The position numbers and the translations under genes were made by a program. Positions 36,145-44,614 of a DNA stretch of 64,000 nt are shown piece after piece; position 1 is the first letter of the stretch; every line of letters starts with the position of its first letter. This DNA comes from Microbispora triticiradicis. GTDB lineage: Bacteria > Actinomycetota > Actinomycetes > Streptosporangiales > Streptosporangiaceae. The DNA lies in the NCBI GenBank assembly GCA_003260025.2, contig QFZU02000027.1, positions 62,001-126,000 of the forward strand, in the 5' to 3' direction. The notes under the pieces were generated by a model. That model worked only from the letters and a program-made list of their open reading frames with translations, made no database searches and was not told the origin of the DNA.

Positions 36145-36891
36145 TCAGACGCGGCGCGCTCCGATGGTCTTCAGCCACTTGTCGCAGTTGCCGCAGGCCT
36201 TGCGGGGCTGCCACACCTTCTTGTCCCAGTTCCACGTCTCGGCGTGGAAGTACAGGTTCTTGCCCTGGACGTCGCTCAGGACCCGCGCCTTGATCTTGTA
36301 GAGGTACTTGTTCATCGCGTCGACCTCGGCGCAGTTGTCCACCGTCCACTCCTCGCCCTGGCCGACCTTGGCGAGGATCTCCTCCATGACCGGATGCTTC
36401 TCCGTCTGGGGAAGGTAGGGGTACGCGCCGCTCGTTCCGGTGAAGGTCTGCTGCGTGCCGAGGTCGGCCAGACCGGCGACCACCGTGCCCAGCCCGCCCA
36501 CCGTCCTGGTCGCCTTCTGGGCCTCCGTACGGGCTTTGGCGATGAAACGCTGGATGGCCTGCTCGGCCTCGAGCCTGTTCGCCTCGGCGACCGCCTTGGC
36601 CTTCTCCTCCAGGTACCACGTGAAGCCGCCGTTCCAGTCGTTCTCGTAGACCCACGTGACGAAGGCCGCACGCGCCTCCGCCTCGGATTTCGTCTGGCTC
36701 ACGAGGGCGCTCTCCAGCGCGCCGAGCCTCTTCCACACCTCCTCGGCGGCCGCCTTGACGTCGCTGCCGATCGTCGCCGTCCTGAGCCACTGGCCGAGCT
36801 CGATGCGGGCCTTGCTGGCCCACTCCTTGACCTTCGTCGTGGGCACCGCTTCGTCGGCGGGGTTGTGTGAGGCATGCGTCGTCTCTGCCAT
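36145..36891 (-). CDS. orphan protein with deaminase-like CAE...CxxC signature
   Basis: Protein of 248 residues without a signal peptide. The first 130 residues are helical and charged with coiled-coil character (AAEEVWKRLGALESAL; YLEEKAKAVAEANRLEAEQAI). A short Gly-rich hinge (130-150) leads to a C-terminal domain holding C187-A-E189 in DNCAEVDAMNKYL and C233-G-N-C236 in KACGNCDKWL, with beta-strand-like KNLYFHAETW between. This matches the zinc-binding C/H-A-E plus C-x-x-C layout of deaminase-fold proteins, closest in style to YwqJ/polymorphic-toxin deaminases. I cannot confirm the fold by sequence alone. It has its own terminator and no obvious immunity or secretion partner next to it. Confidence 0.7.
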   Translation of the reverse strand: MAETTHASHNPADEAVPTTKVKEWASKARIELGQWLRTATIGSDVKAAAEEVWKRLGALESALVSQTKSEAEARAAFVTWVYENDWNGGFTWYLEEKAKAVAEANRLEAEQAIQRFIAKARTEAQKATRTVGGLGTVVAGLADLGTQQTFTGTSGAYPYLPQTEKHPVMEEILAKVGQGEEWTVDNCAEVDAMNKYLYKIKARVLSDVQGKNLYFHAETWNWDKKVWQPRKACGNCDKWLKTIGARRV

Positions 36892-37077
36892 CGCGCTTCC
36901 TTCGTCGAGGGTCTTCGCCTGTGGTGGCCCGGCCCTCGACCAGGGTCGCCGGAAGCCGTCGGCGTCGGATTGCCGGGCGATCCGGATCCGATTGCCGGCG
37001 TACCCGCGGTTGTCCGGCGCGGCGGGAGGACGTCTCCCGGAGAACGGTGTGACGGCCCATGGACGGCCCGTGGACGC

Positions 37078-37124
37078 GAATCGGCCTCCGCCCCGATGGT
37101 GGCACCGCGGGCAGAGGCCGATTC
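37078..37124 (-). terminator. long-stem hairpin after icd
   Basis: Perfect 11-bp inverted repeat GAATCGGCCTC / GAGGCCGATTC with a 25-base loop that itself contains GCCC/GGGC pairing. It lies about 20 bases past the icd stop. The rest of the gap 36892-37144 shows no gene. Confidence 0.65.
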
Positions 37125-37144
37125 TCCGTACCAGGCTCCTCGTG

Positions 37145-38362
37145 CTAGGCGGACATCTTCTTCTTGAGGTTCTCGTCGAGAGCCGCGAGGAAGTCCTGCG
37201 TGGTCAGCCACTCGGCGTCGCCGCCGACCAGGAGCGCGAGGTCCTTGGTCATCTGGCCGCCCTCGACGGTCTCGACGCAGACCTGCTCCAGCTTCTCGGC
37301 GAAGTCGATCACCTCGGGCTGGTTGTCGAGCTTGCCGCGGTGCTGCAGGCCGCGGGTCCAGGCGAAGATCGAGGCGATCGGGTTCGTGGACGTCGGCTTG
37401 CCCTGCTGGTGCTGGCGGTAGTGCCGGGTCACCGTGCCGTGCGCGGCCTCGGCCTCGACGGTGCGGCCGTCGGGGGTCATCAGCACGCTGGTCATCAGGC
37501 CGAGCGAGCCGAAGCCCTGGGCCACGGTGTCCGACTGGACGTCGCCGTCGTAGTTCTTGCAGGCCCAGACGTACCCGCCCTCCCACTTGAGGGAGGCGGC
37601 CACCATGTCGTCGATCAGCCGGTGCTCGTAGGTGATCCCGGCGGCTTCGAAGTCGGCCTTGAACTCGCTCTCGTACACCTCGGCGAAGATGTCCTTGAAC
37701 CGGCCGTCGTACGCCTTGAGGATCGTGTTCTTGGTCGACAGGTAGACCGGGTAGCCGCGGTTGAGGCCGTACCGCATCGAGGCGCGGGCGAAGTCGCGGA
37801 TCGACTCGTCCAGGTTGTACATCGCCAGGGCGACGCCGGGGCCGGGGAAGTCGAAGACGTTGAGCTCGATCGGCTCGCCGCCGTCCTTCGGGGTGAAGGT
37901 CAACGTCAAGGTGCCCTCGCCCGGCACCTTGAGGTCGGTGGCGCGGTACTGGTCGCCGAAGGCGTGACGGCCGACGACGATCGGCTTGGTCCAGCCGGGC
38001 ACCAGCCGGGGGACGTTCGACATGATGATCGGCTCGCGGAAGATGACACCGCCGAGGATGTTGCGGATCGTCCCGTTCGGGGACCTCCACATCTTCTTCA
38101 GGCCGAACTCCTCGACCCGCGCCTCGTCCGGCGTGATCGTCGCGCACTTGACGCCCACGCCGTACTGCTTGATGGCGTTGGCGGCGTCGATCGTGACCTG
38201 GTCGTCGGTGGCGTCGCGGTGCTCAATGCCGAGGTCGTAGTACTTCAGGTCGACGTCGAGGTAGGGAAGGATCAGCTGGTCCTTGATGAACTGCCAGATG
38301 ATCCGGGTCATCTCGTCGCCGTCGAGCTCGACGACAGGGCCCGCTACCTTGATCTTGGGCAT
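37145..38362 (-). CDS. icd: NADP-dependent isocitrate dehydrogenase (homodimeric, eukaryotic type)
   Basis: TCA-cycle enzyme of 405 residues making 2-oxoglutarate from isocitrate with NADP. The start [23 protein letters not shown] is diagnostic for the eukaryotic-type [31 protein letters not shown] is the substrate-binding stretch with its serine, [28 protein letters not shown] has the metal aspartates, and [17 protein letters not shown] follows. ATG 38362 fits the family; longer readings add an unrelated N-terminus. Citrate synthase lies close upstream on the same strand. Confidence 0.96.
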   Translation of the reverse strand: MPKIKVAGPVVELDGDEMTRIIWQFIKDQLILPYLDVDLKYYDLGIEHRDATDDQVTIDAANAIKQYGVGVKCATITPDEARVEEFGLKKMWRSPNGTIRNILGGVIFREPIIMSNVPRLVPGWTKPIVVGRHAFGDQYRATDLKVPGEGTLTLTFTPKDGGEPIELNVFDFPGPGVALAMYNLDESIRDFARASMRYGLNRGYPVYLSTKNTILKAYDGRFKDIFAEVYESEFKADFEAAGITYEHRLIDDMVAASLKWEGGYVWACKNYDGDVQSDTVAQGFGSLGLMTSVLMTPDGRTVEAEAAHGTVTRHYRQHQQGKPTSTNPIASIFAWTRGLQHRGKLDNQPEVIDFAEKLEQVCVETVEGGQMTKDLALLVGGDAEWLTTQDFLAALDENLKKKMSA

Positions 38363-38469
38363 GCGTGGGGTTCCCCTTCTGGTCTGACTGGCCAGCACGT
38401 CCTTTTTGAGGCTCACTGGCCGTTGAGGCTATCGGACGGGTGTGGTAAGCCCGCGACGAGGTCGCGTTC

Positions 38470-38787
38470 CTACGAGTCGTGCAGGCGCAGCAGCATGAGC
38501 AGCGAGCCGGCCACGAGCGCCACGCCGAACGCCGCCAGCGTGATCGCGTCGGTCCGCCTGCCGCGGACCGCGAGCACACCCGCCCGCCGGTCCGACGTCG
38601 CCAGCCGGGTGACGGACCCGGCGAGGAAGGCGCCTCCCATCACCACTCCGCCGGTCGACACCGGCGCCCCCAGCGCGATCGCGCCCAGACCGGCGGCCAC
38701 GCCGGCCGCCACCACCAGGTACGACCCCCAGGCCGTGCTCTCGCCCGTTCTCACGTCTCTCCCATGCCTGCCACCGCGGTCCTCCAT
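38470..38787 (-). CDS. DUF3017-like membrane protein
   Basis: Small protein of 105 residues with three helices (about 18-36, 42-60, 80-100). The segment SDRRAGVLAVRGRRTDAITLAAFGVAL closely matches the conserved P-E-R-R-A-G-x-L-A-V-R-x-R-R-x-D motif of DUF3017. The ATG at 38787 follows the citrate synthase stop by a single base (TGA-C-ATG), so translation is coupled; this decides the start. Function is unknown. Confidence 0.83.
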   Translation of the reverse strand: MEDRGGRHGRDVRTGESTAWGSYLVVAAGVAAGLGAIALGAPVSTGGVVMGGAFLAGSVTRLATSDRRAGVLAVRGRRTDAITLAAFGVALVAGSLLMLLRLHDS

Positions 38788-38788
38788 G

Positions 38789-39964
38789 TCAGCGCTCACC
38801 GATGGGCGCCCATTTCTGGTCGCGCTCACCGATGTACTCGCTGTCGGGCCGGATCAGCCGGTTGTCGGCGTGCTGCTCGATCACGTGGGCGGTCCACCCC
38901 GACATCCGGCTGACCGAGAACACGGGAGTGAACAGATCCGTCGGTATGCCCAGGTAGTGGTAGACGGTGGCCGCGTAGAAGTCCACGTTCGGGTACAGGT
39001 GTTTCTCCGCGAGGACGACCTCCTCCATCTCCCGGGACATCCGGTAGTAGGTGTCGTCGCCGGAGGCCTCGGCCAGTTCCTCCGACATCCGCCGCAGGTG
39101 CGTCGCCCGGGGGTCCTCCGTCTTGTAGACGCGGTGCCCGAATCCCATGATCTTCTCGCCCGCCGCCAGTCTGTCCCGTACGGCCTGGGCGACGCCGCGC
39201 GGGTCCAGCCCTTCCAGCGTACGCATGACCTGCTCGTTCGCGCCTCCGTGCAGGGGCCCCTTGAGCGTGCCGATGGCGGCGACGATGGCCGAGTGCATGT
39301 CGGACAGCGTTGCGGCGCACACCCGGGCGGCGAACGTCGAGGCGTTCATGGTGTGGTCGGCGTGCAGCACGAGACAGGTGTCGAAGATCTCGGCGGCGCG
39401 CCGCTCGGGGCGCCGGCCGGTGATCTGGAGCAGGAAGTTCCCGGCGATGCTCAGCTCGGGATCGATCTCGGGCAGCGTCGCCCCGGTCCGCGCCGCGTGG
39501 TAGCGGGCGACCAGGATCGGCTGCTGGGCCGTCAGCCGCGCGGCCTTGCGCAGGTTGGCCTCGGGGGCGTTGGAATCCTTGTCCGGATCGTCCGCGCCGG
39601 CCAGGGAGACCAGCGTCCGCAGCGCCTCCATGGGCGCCTGCCTCTCGGCGATCTCGGGGATGTCGCGCTCGACGAGCGTGCCCAGGGTGCGGCCACGCGC
39701 CAGTTCCGCGCCGTAGTCGGCGAGTCGCGCCCGGGACGGCAGCGACCCGCGCTGGAGCAGGTGGGCGGTCTCCTCGAAGGTGGTGCGGCCGGCCAGATCG
39801 TGGATGTCGTAGCCACGGTAGAAGAGCCGGCCCGCCTTGCCGTCGATGTCGCTCAGCGCCGTGGACGCGGCGACGACGTCGGCGAGTCCTTTGGTGGGCT
39901 TGTCTGCAACCTCTCGGGGGGTTCCACCCCCCAAGTCCCCCCCGTCCGAGGAAGTCTGCTTCAT
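38789..39964 (-). CDS. citA: citrate synthase
   Basis: Enzyme of 391 residues condensing acetyl-CoA and oxaloacetate. LVLHADHTMNASTFAARV contains one active-site histidine region, LKGPLHGGANEQVMRTLEG the second (HGGANE), and MGFGHRVYKTEDPRATHLRR the conserved G-H-R-V-Y-K with substrate arginine. GGAGG lies 7 bases before ATG 39964. It is followed by the DUF3017-like gene and icd, so two successive TCA steps are clustered. A methylcitrate synthase role cannot be excluded from sequence alone. Confidence 0.93.
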   Translation of the reverse strand: MKQTSSDGGDLGGGTPREVADKPTKGLADVVAASTALSDIDGKAGRLFYRGYDIHDLAGRTTFEETAHLLQRGSLPSRARLADYGAELARGRTLGTLVERDIPEIAERQAPMEALRTLVSLAGADDPDKDSNAPEANLRKAARLTAQQPILVARYHAARTGATLPEIDPELSIAGNFLLQITGRRPERRAAEIFDTCLVLHADHTMNASTFAARVCAATLSDMHSAIVAAIGTLKGPLHGGANEQVMRTLEGLDPRGVAQAVRDRLAAGEKIMGFGHRVYKTEDPRATHLRRMSEELAEASGDDTYYRMSREMEEVVLAEKHLYPNVDFYAATVYHYLGIPTDLFTPVFSVSRMSGWTAHVIEQHADNRLIRPDSEYIGERDQKWAPIGER

Positions 39965-40144
39965 AGTATTTCCTCCGCTTATCTCCGCCCGAAGTCTACC
40001 CGTGAGCAGGGAAGAAGCCCCTCAAAGGCCCAGATCGATTTCAGGGGAGATTCTGCTTATGGCAAAGGCGATTCCCCCTCGCCACGGGTGGGTAAGCCGC
40101 ATCTATAGAGAAAGTAACGGCGGGCTACCTGGGGAGGAACTGCC

Positions 40145-40798
40145 GTGGAGGGGCCGTTCATACGGATCGAGGACAGCGGCGAGGTGGTACCGCTGCGCCC
40201 CGACGTCACCACGATCGGTCGCGGCCGGGGCGCGGACATCCGGCTGGCGGATCCGAGCGTGTCACGGCTGCACGCCGAATTCGTGCGTCGCGGGCCCTAC
40301 CTGTACGTCGTGGACCTGGGCCTGTCCCGCAACGGCACACGGGTGAACGGCAGGCCGATCGCCCGGAGGGTGCTGGACGACGGCGACGTCGTCTCCTTCG
40401 GCGCCGCCCGGGCCCGGGTCGGCGGGATCCCGCGTGAGGACCTCGCGCCCGAGGTCGAACTGCGCCGCGCCGCCGCGCCGGAACTGACCCGCCGCGAGGT
40501 CGACGTGCTCACCTCGCTGTGCCGCCCCGCCCTGTCGGACGAGGCGTTCGTGGCGCCGGCCACGGCCCGGGAGATCGCCGACGACCTGGTGGTCACCGAG
40601 GCGGCGGTCAAGCAGCACCTGCTGCGGCTCTACCAGAAGTTCCGCATCCCGGAGGGCACCAACCGGCGGACCAGGCTGGCCAACGAGGTCGTCGCCCTCG
40701 GCCTCGTACGGCCCACGCCGGTCGTGCCGCCGCAGCGCGCGAGCGGCCCGGCCGAACAGGAGCCGCAACGCGCCCCCGTAGGCCGCCGGGCCTCCTGA
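40145..40798 (+). CDS. FHA-domain protein with C-terminal helix-turn-helix
   Basis: Protein of 217 residues. The FHA domain (about 15-95) has TIGRGRGADIRLADPSVSRLHAEF and LSRNGTRVNG, keeping the phosphothreonine-binding G-R, S-x-x-H and N-G residues. The C-terminal half (about 112-190; ELTRREVDVLTSLCRPAL and ATAREIADDLVVTEAAVKQHLLRLYQKF) looks like a LuxR-type winged or tetrahelical HTH. It may turn Ser/Thr-kinase signals into DNA binding. GTG 40145 is preceded by GGGGAGGA. The receptor kinase at 33.5 kb is a possible but unproven partner. Confidence 0.88.
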   Translation: MEGPFIRIEDSGEVVPLRPDVTTIGRGRGADIRLADPSVSRLHAEFVRRGPYLYVVDLGLSRNGTRVNGRPIARRVLDDGDVVSFGAARARVGGIPREDLAPEVELRRAAAPELTRREVDVLTSLCRPALSDEAFVAPATAREIADDLVVTEAAVKQHLLRLYQKFRIPEGTNRRTRLANEVVALGLVRPTPVVPPQRASGPAEQEPQRAPVGRRAS

Positions 40799-40919
40799 AC
40801 CGGTGACACACCGGCCGCGTGGAAGTGGAAGCCGTCCATCCCTCGCGGCCGGTGGAGCGTTCCCAACCGGTCGGCGCCGGCACCCGATGGTGACAAAAAG
40901 TGATTTATGAGCGAATAGG

Positions 40920-41894
40920 CTAAGACAAGGGAAGAGTTTTCTCGCACCGGTTGAACCGGGCTCCCCACTCATGGATTCGGTCGATCAGTTCGGGCGGATG
41001 GATGACGCGGAAATCGGCGCCGACCACGCCCAGCGCCAGAGCCGGCCAGTCCAGGGAGTCCGCCGTCATCCGCATCCGGCAGTGCCCGTCGTCGATCTCC
41101 TCGATCATGCTCCACCTCCCGATCCGTTCACGCACGGTCACGGCCGGGGCGTCGACCAGGACCTCCACCCGGTACGGCCGGGGCAGGTTGTCCCGGCCGG
41201 CCCGCACGAACTCGGCGGCGTCGGCGGCGGGCAGTTCCCGGGGCCGGAACCGGGAACCGGTGTGGTGGGGTGCGGTGAGCCGGTCGAGCCGAAAGCTGCG
41301 CCAGCCGTGCCGGACGAGGTCGTAGGCGACCAGGTACCAGCGGCGGCCGAGACAGACCAGCCGATGGGGTTCGACGTGCCGCTCGGTGTGCCTGCCGTCG
41401 GAGGCGGTGTAGGAGAAGCGGAGCTGTTCGTCGTCCCGGCACGCCAGCGCGACCGTGGTGAGCACGCCCGGGTCGACGCCCGCCCTGGCCGGGCCGTCCC
41501 AGCCGGCGGGCACGGTCATCGCGCGCAGCGCGTCGATCCGGCGTCGCAGCCGGGCCGGCATCACCTGCACCACCTTGGCCAGCGCCCGCACCGAGGACTC
41601 GGCGATGCCCTCCACCGCGCCCTGCGCGGCGGCCTGCAGTCCCAGGGCCAGCGCCACCGCCTCGTCGTCGTCGATCACCAGAGGCGGCAGTGCTGCGCCG
41701 GCGGCGAGCTGATAGCCGCCGTCCACGCCGCGCTGCGCCTCGACCGGATAGCCCAGTTCCCGCAGCCGGTCGACGTCCCGGCGCAGCGTGCGGACCGAGA
41801 CCCCCAGCCGTTCGGCCAGTTCGGCGCCCGGCCAGTACCGATGGGTCTGCAGCAGCGACAGCAGCCGCAGCGTCCGCTCGCTGGTATTCGCCAT
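40920..41894 (-). CDS. HTH-11/WYL-domain transcriptional regulator
   Basis: Regulator of 324 residues. The N-terminal HTH_11 is ERTLRLLSLLQTHRYWPGAELAERLGVSVRTLRRDVDRLRELGYPVEAQRGVDGGYQL. The WYL domain (about 140-220; ACRDDEQLRFSYTASDGRHTERHVEPHRLVCLGRRWYLVAYD) has the R-x-W-Y-L core, and a WCX-type C-terminus follows. ATG 41894 is chosen over a longer reading. It is divergent from the DinB-family gene at 41990 with a short palindrome between, the usual regulator/target arrangement. Confidence 0.93.
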   Translation of the reverse strand: MANTSERTLRLLSLLQTHRYWPGAELAERLGVSVRTLRRDVDRLRELGYPVEAQRGVDGGYQLAAGAALPPLVIDDDEAVALALGLQAAAQGAVEGIAESSVRALAKVVQVMPARLRRRIDALRAMTVPAGWDGPARAGVDPGVLTTVALACRDDEQLRFSYTASDGRHTERHVEPHRLVCLGRRWYLVAYDLVRHGWRSFRLDRLTAPHHTGSRFRPRELPAADAAEFVRAGRDNLPRPYRVEVLVDAPAVTVRERIGRWSMIEEIDDGHCRMRMTADSLDWPALALGVVGADFRVIHPPELIDRIHEWGARFNRCEKTLPLS

Positions 41895-41916
41895 GCCATG
41901 ATTCTTCCGCAATTGA

Positions 41917-41931
41917 GGTCAGAAAGTGACC
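41917..41931. promoter_or_regulatory. short palindrome between WYL regulator and DinB gene
   Basis: GGTCA-GAAAG-TGACC is a perfect 5-bp inverted repeat in the 95-base divergent gap. It is a plausible half-site pair for the WYL regulator; specificity is not known. Confidence 0.45.
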
Positions 41932-41989
41932 GTTGTGCCGCCTAGCGTGGGTTCTGACCGGCCATACAGGACAGCGAAGGCGGAGAACC

Positions 41990-42541
41990 ATGAGCGAGAC
42001 CACGACCGTCGGCGAGCCGACCACCCGCGACCTCACCGGCGAGCGCGCGGACCTGCTGGCGATGCTGGCCAAGCAGCGGCACTTCCTGCGCTTCACCACC
42101 CGCGACCTCACCGACGAGCAGGCCGGGCGGCGGACCACCGCCAGCGAACTGTGCCTGGGCGGGCTGATCAAGCACGTCACCTCGGTCGAACGGACCTGGG
42201 CGCGCTTCATCCTGGAGGGCCCGTCGGCCATGGGTGACTTCACCGCCATGACCGAGGCCGACTGGGCCCGGAGGGCCGACGAGTTCCGGCTGCTGCCCGG
42301 CGAGACGCTGGCCGGTGTGCTGGCCGACTACGCCGAGGTCGCCCGCCGGACCGACGAGCTGGTCGCCACCCTGCCCGACCTGGACGCCGCCCAGCCGCTG
42401 CCGAAGGCCCCGTGGCACGAGCCCGGCGCGTCGTGGTCGGCCCGCCGGGTGCTGATGCACGTCATGGCCGAGACCGCCCAGCACGCGGGCCACGCCGACA
42501 TCATCCGTGAGTCCCTCGACGGCGCCAAGAGCATGGGCTGA
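41990..42541 (+). CDS. DinB/DUF664-family protein
   Basis: Protein of 183 residues of the DinB four-helix superfamily. Characteristic parts are RADLLAMLAKQRHFLRFTTRDLTDEQAG, the first metal histidine in LIKHVTSVERTW, and HVMAETAQHAGHADIIRESLDG with two more histidines. Members are metal-dependent thiol transferases (mycothiol-linked) or of unknown activity. ATG 41990 has a purine-rich GGCGGAG upstream. It is likely controlled by the divergent WYL regulator. Confidence 0.9.
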   Translation: MSETTTVGEPTTRDLTGERADLLAMLAKQRHFLRFTTRDLTDEQAGRRTTASELCLGGLIKHVTSVERTWARFILEGPSAMGDFTAMTEADWARRADEFRLLPGETLAGVLADYAEVARRTDELVATLPDLDAAQPLPKAPWHEPGASWSARRVLMHVMAETAQHAGHADIIRESLDGAKSMG

Positions 42542-42649
42542 CCCCCAGCGTCCGCAAGGCCTGGCGACCCGGCGATCGACTTATCCGTCTTCCCGACGGT
42601 GCGGACCGCGCCCGCCCGAAACTCACGACTGAATTTGCGTCTGGCCCCT

Positions 42650-43250
42650 CCTAGTACTCCAGCCGGATGGCGATCTTGCGCGTGGGCTGGTGACAGAGAT
42701 GGGGACGGCCACCGCGATCATCGAGTGTTGTGCCGACAACCAAAGATCGTGCGGTGGCCGCAGGCGACGGCGTAGCCGCCTTGCGGTGGCAGGTGATGTT
42801 CGATGAGCTCACCGACCGAATCGGCAACAGGTTCTCCTGGCTGGAGCCGCGGCGGCGGGTCCGTGCCCTGCTGGGCGGACTGCTGTCGGAGTTTCCGCGA
42901 AAGAACTGCTGGACGCTGGCCGAATACGCCGGAGACAGCACACCGGACGGGATGCGGCACCTGCTGTCGCGGGCGGTCTGGGACGCCGACGCCGTCCGCG
43001 ACGACCTGCGCGGCTATGTGGTGGAGCAGCTCGGGCAGGACGGGGCGGTGCTGGTGGTGGACGAGACCGGCGACCTTGAAGAAGGGCACGAGCACGGCCA
43101 GGGTGCAGCGCCAGTGCACCGGCACCGCCGGACGGATCGAAAACAGCCAGGTCGCGGTCTTCCTCGCCTACTCCACCCCCGCCGGGCACTCCTTCATCGA
43201 CCGGGAGCTCTACCTGCCCCAGGCCGCCGCCGTCGTCGGTGGCGTCAACA
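42650..43250 (+). mobile_element. degraded IS701-like insertion sequence
   Basis: The left part of an IS701-family element: about 80 bases of leader (42650-42729), then a transposase reading frame with one frameshift that is lost abruptly near 43240. No matching right end or inverted repeat was found. Composition changes to AT-richer DNA just beyond the break, so the element marks the edge of an accessory islet. Confidence 0.7.
42730..43245 (+). pseudogene. IS701-family transposase, frameshifted and truncated
   Basis: The N-terminal part reads [63 protein letters not shown] and [10 protein letters not shown], with the first catalytic aspartate of the DDE domain. Near 43075 one extra T in GACCTTGAAGAAGG shifts frame; the sequence continues in the +1 neighbour as [32 protein letters not shown] and [12 protein letters not shown]. 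Intact members have about 400 residues, whereas about 170 are left here, so it cannot be active. Confidence 0.85.
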
Positions 43251-43375
43251 AAGCGGGTCATGGAATCGTGATTGAGTATGGAAAATGCCATTGGGCTCCC
43301 TGCATATCCATAAAATCTCAATAGGAGGCGACCCCGCGAAGGGTTCCCATTTTGAAAGGCAAGGGGTTCGATAGT

Positions 43376-43552
43376 ATGAGATGGGTCCGTAGGTCAATTG
43401 GGGTGGCTGGAGTCCTACTCGGCTTCTCTTCCGCGGTAAGGATGACGAGGGCTCTTCCGGAAGCCGCCCCCTATGCCGTTCCGGTGCTAGTCGGTAGAAC
43501 CGCCTTGGTGCTTCTCTCACTTATCCTCGCACTCTTCGAAAGAAAATCATGA
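43376..43552 (+). CDS. small membrane protein in the AT-richer islet
   Basis: Hypothetical protein of 58 residues (MRWVRRSIGVAGVLLG...). A first helix (about 8-20) and a strongly hydrophobic C-terminal helix (AVPVLVGRTALVLLSLILALF) end in ERKS. AAGGGG lies about 9 bases before ATG 43376. Its stop overlaps the next ORF as ATGA. No family is recognised. Local base composition and codon use are lower in GC than the flanking core genes. Confidence 0.5.
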   Translation: MRWVRRSIGVAGVLLGFSSAVRMTRALPEAAPYAVPVLVGRTALVLLSLILALFERKS

Positions 43553-43764
43553 GTAACCACCCTGACGTTTCCATTCATTCTGCAGCTCAGAAGTGGTTCA
43601 CCTTCAACGCACTGGAGGCGGGCGACGAAGAGCTCAACGCCGAATGGCGGAAGAAGCGTTTGCAGTACCCCGGTAGAGGGCTGACCATCAGAGAGAGATG
43701 CACCCGGAGAGAGGGCTTTCCATATACTGGATGGCATTGCGTGACGGCCTATACTTCCGCATAA
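43549..43764 (+). CDS. small hypothetical protein coupled to the preceding ORF
   Basis: Possible protein of 71 residues (MSNHPDVSIHSAAQKWFTFNALEAGDEELNAEWRKK is its better half). It overlaps the preceding small membrane-protein ORF by 4 bases. The C-terminal third is rich in Arg, Cys and aromatic residues. No family or motif is recognised and the ribosome-binding site is weak, so its reality rests mainly on the overlap. Confidence 0.35.
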   Translation: MSNHPDVSIHSAAQKWFTFNALEAGDEELNAEWRKKRLQYPGRGLTIRERCTRREGFPYTGWHCVTAYTSA

Positions 43765-43822
43765 GGGTGCCTGCCGTCCGCAAGGCCGATCGTATCGACG
43801 TCGAGAGGAGGCGAACGAACCG

Positions 43823-44614
43823 TTGAGAGCTAGACGAAGTCGTCGAGGGTCCCGAGTGCTCCAATGCGTCAGCCTCATACTGGTCACCCTCGTCGGCGCG
43901 TGCTCGCCTAATGGGATCGACCCCACCTCGAGATCCCGCGCCGGCGACCATGGCCCGGTTTCTCCGGGAAGGACGGGGGACACCGGTTCTCCCCGCGATG
44001 TCGGCATCACGGCCCTGGGAAGCGCGGTCGGCTTCAACCCAAGGGCGGATGGCGATTCCTTCGAATCCTGCGCGGATAACGCGCGCGATAATTTGTGCAA
44101 AAAGATGGACGACTACGAGGCATGCCGCGGAACCAGATTCAGGAATGGGGATTGCGGCAGCTACAAATCCATCGACGACGATCGGAGATCTTTTATCTCG
44201 GATTGTCGACGTGCTGACTCCGTAGTACTCGATGGAAATACCTGCGCCAAGGCCGCGGGGGATGTCTCCGATAGTTTTGTCAACTGCCTGCTCTCCGACC
44301 GGCCGAAGCCTTACTGTGAGGCGGCGACAGTATATAGGGTGTGCATTTTGCGCGGAAGTGGCGATCTCTGTGGTGATGCCAGCCCCGTCTATGAAGCATG
44401 CCGAACTCGCCGGTCGGACAATAATGAGATACCTCGCCACATTTGCATCGAAGGCAACGCCGAGTATGAGATCTGCCGGAACAGCTGGGGGGTCACCGCA
44501 AAAGCCGATATCTGCACAGCAGCTACAGCAGCTTACGAGGACTGTCGCGTGCGGTCTGCAATTTCCAGGTGCGAGGCCAGGCGTACTGCCTACGCTAAGG
44601 AGAACTTCGGCTGA
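43823..44614 (+). CDS. Cys-rich repeat lipoprotein, unknown family
   Basis: Predicted lipoprotein of 263 residues. A basic N-terminus and hydrophobic stretch end at lipobox LVGAC (C27), then a disordered Ser/Gly/Pro region to about 80. Residues 83-250 hold 16 cysteines, mostly 9-10 residues apart, in a loose repeat C-x5/6-Y-x2-C: YCEAATVYRVC, LCGDASPVYEAC, ICIEGNAEYEIC, ICTAATAAYEDC. Helical disulphide-linked hairpins are a likely structure. The start is TTG 43823 with GGAGG 11 bases upstream. Codon use is less GC-rich than in neighbours. I recognise no known family. Confidence 0.7.
   Translation: MRARRSRRGSRVLQCVSLILVTLVGACSPNGIDPTSRSRAGDHGPVSPGRTGDTGSPRDVGITALGSAVGFNPRADGDSFESCADNARDNLCKKMDDYEACRGTRFRNGDCGSYKSIDDDRRSFISDCRRADSVVLDGNTCAKAAGDVSDSFVNCLLSDRPKPYCEAATVYRVCILRGSGDLCGDASPVYEACRTRRSDNNEIPRHICIEGNAEYEICRNSWGVTAKADICTAATAAYEDCRVRSAISRCEARRTAYAKENFG

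Noticed and set aside
36656-40108. 1150-codon open frame on the plus strand
   Set aside because: It is antisense to the deaminase-like gene, icd, the DUF3017-like gene and citrate synthase. Its translation is low-complexity Arg/Asp/Gly/Val typical of shadow frames in GC-rich DNA, with no family motifs.
43245-43520. Minus-strand frame in the islet
   Set aside because: Spans the IS break and has no ribosome site; Pro/Arg-rich translation looks random.
43688-44440. 250-codon minus-strand frame opposite the Cys-rich lipoprotein
   Set aside because: No ribosome-binding site, no signal or domain. The plus frame has a signal peptide, lipobox and internal repeats, so it is the coding one.
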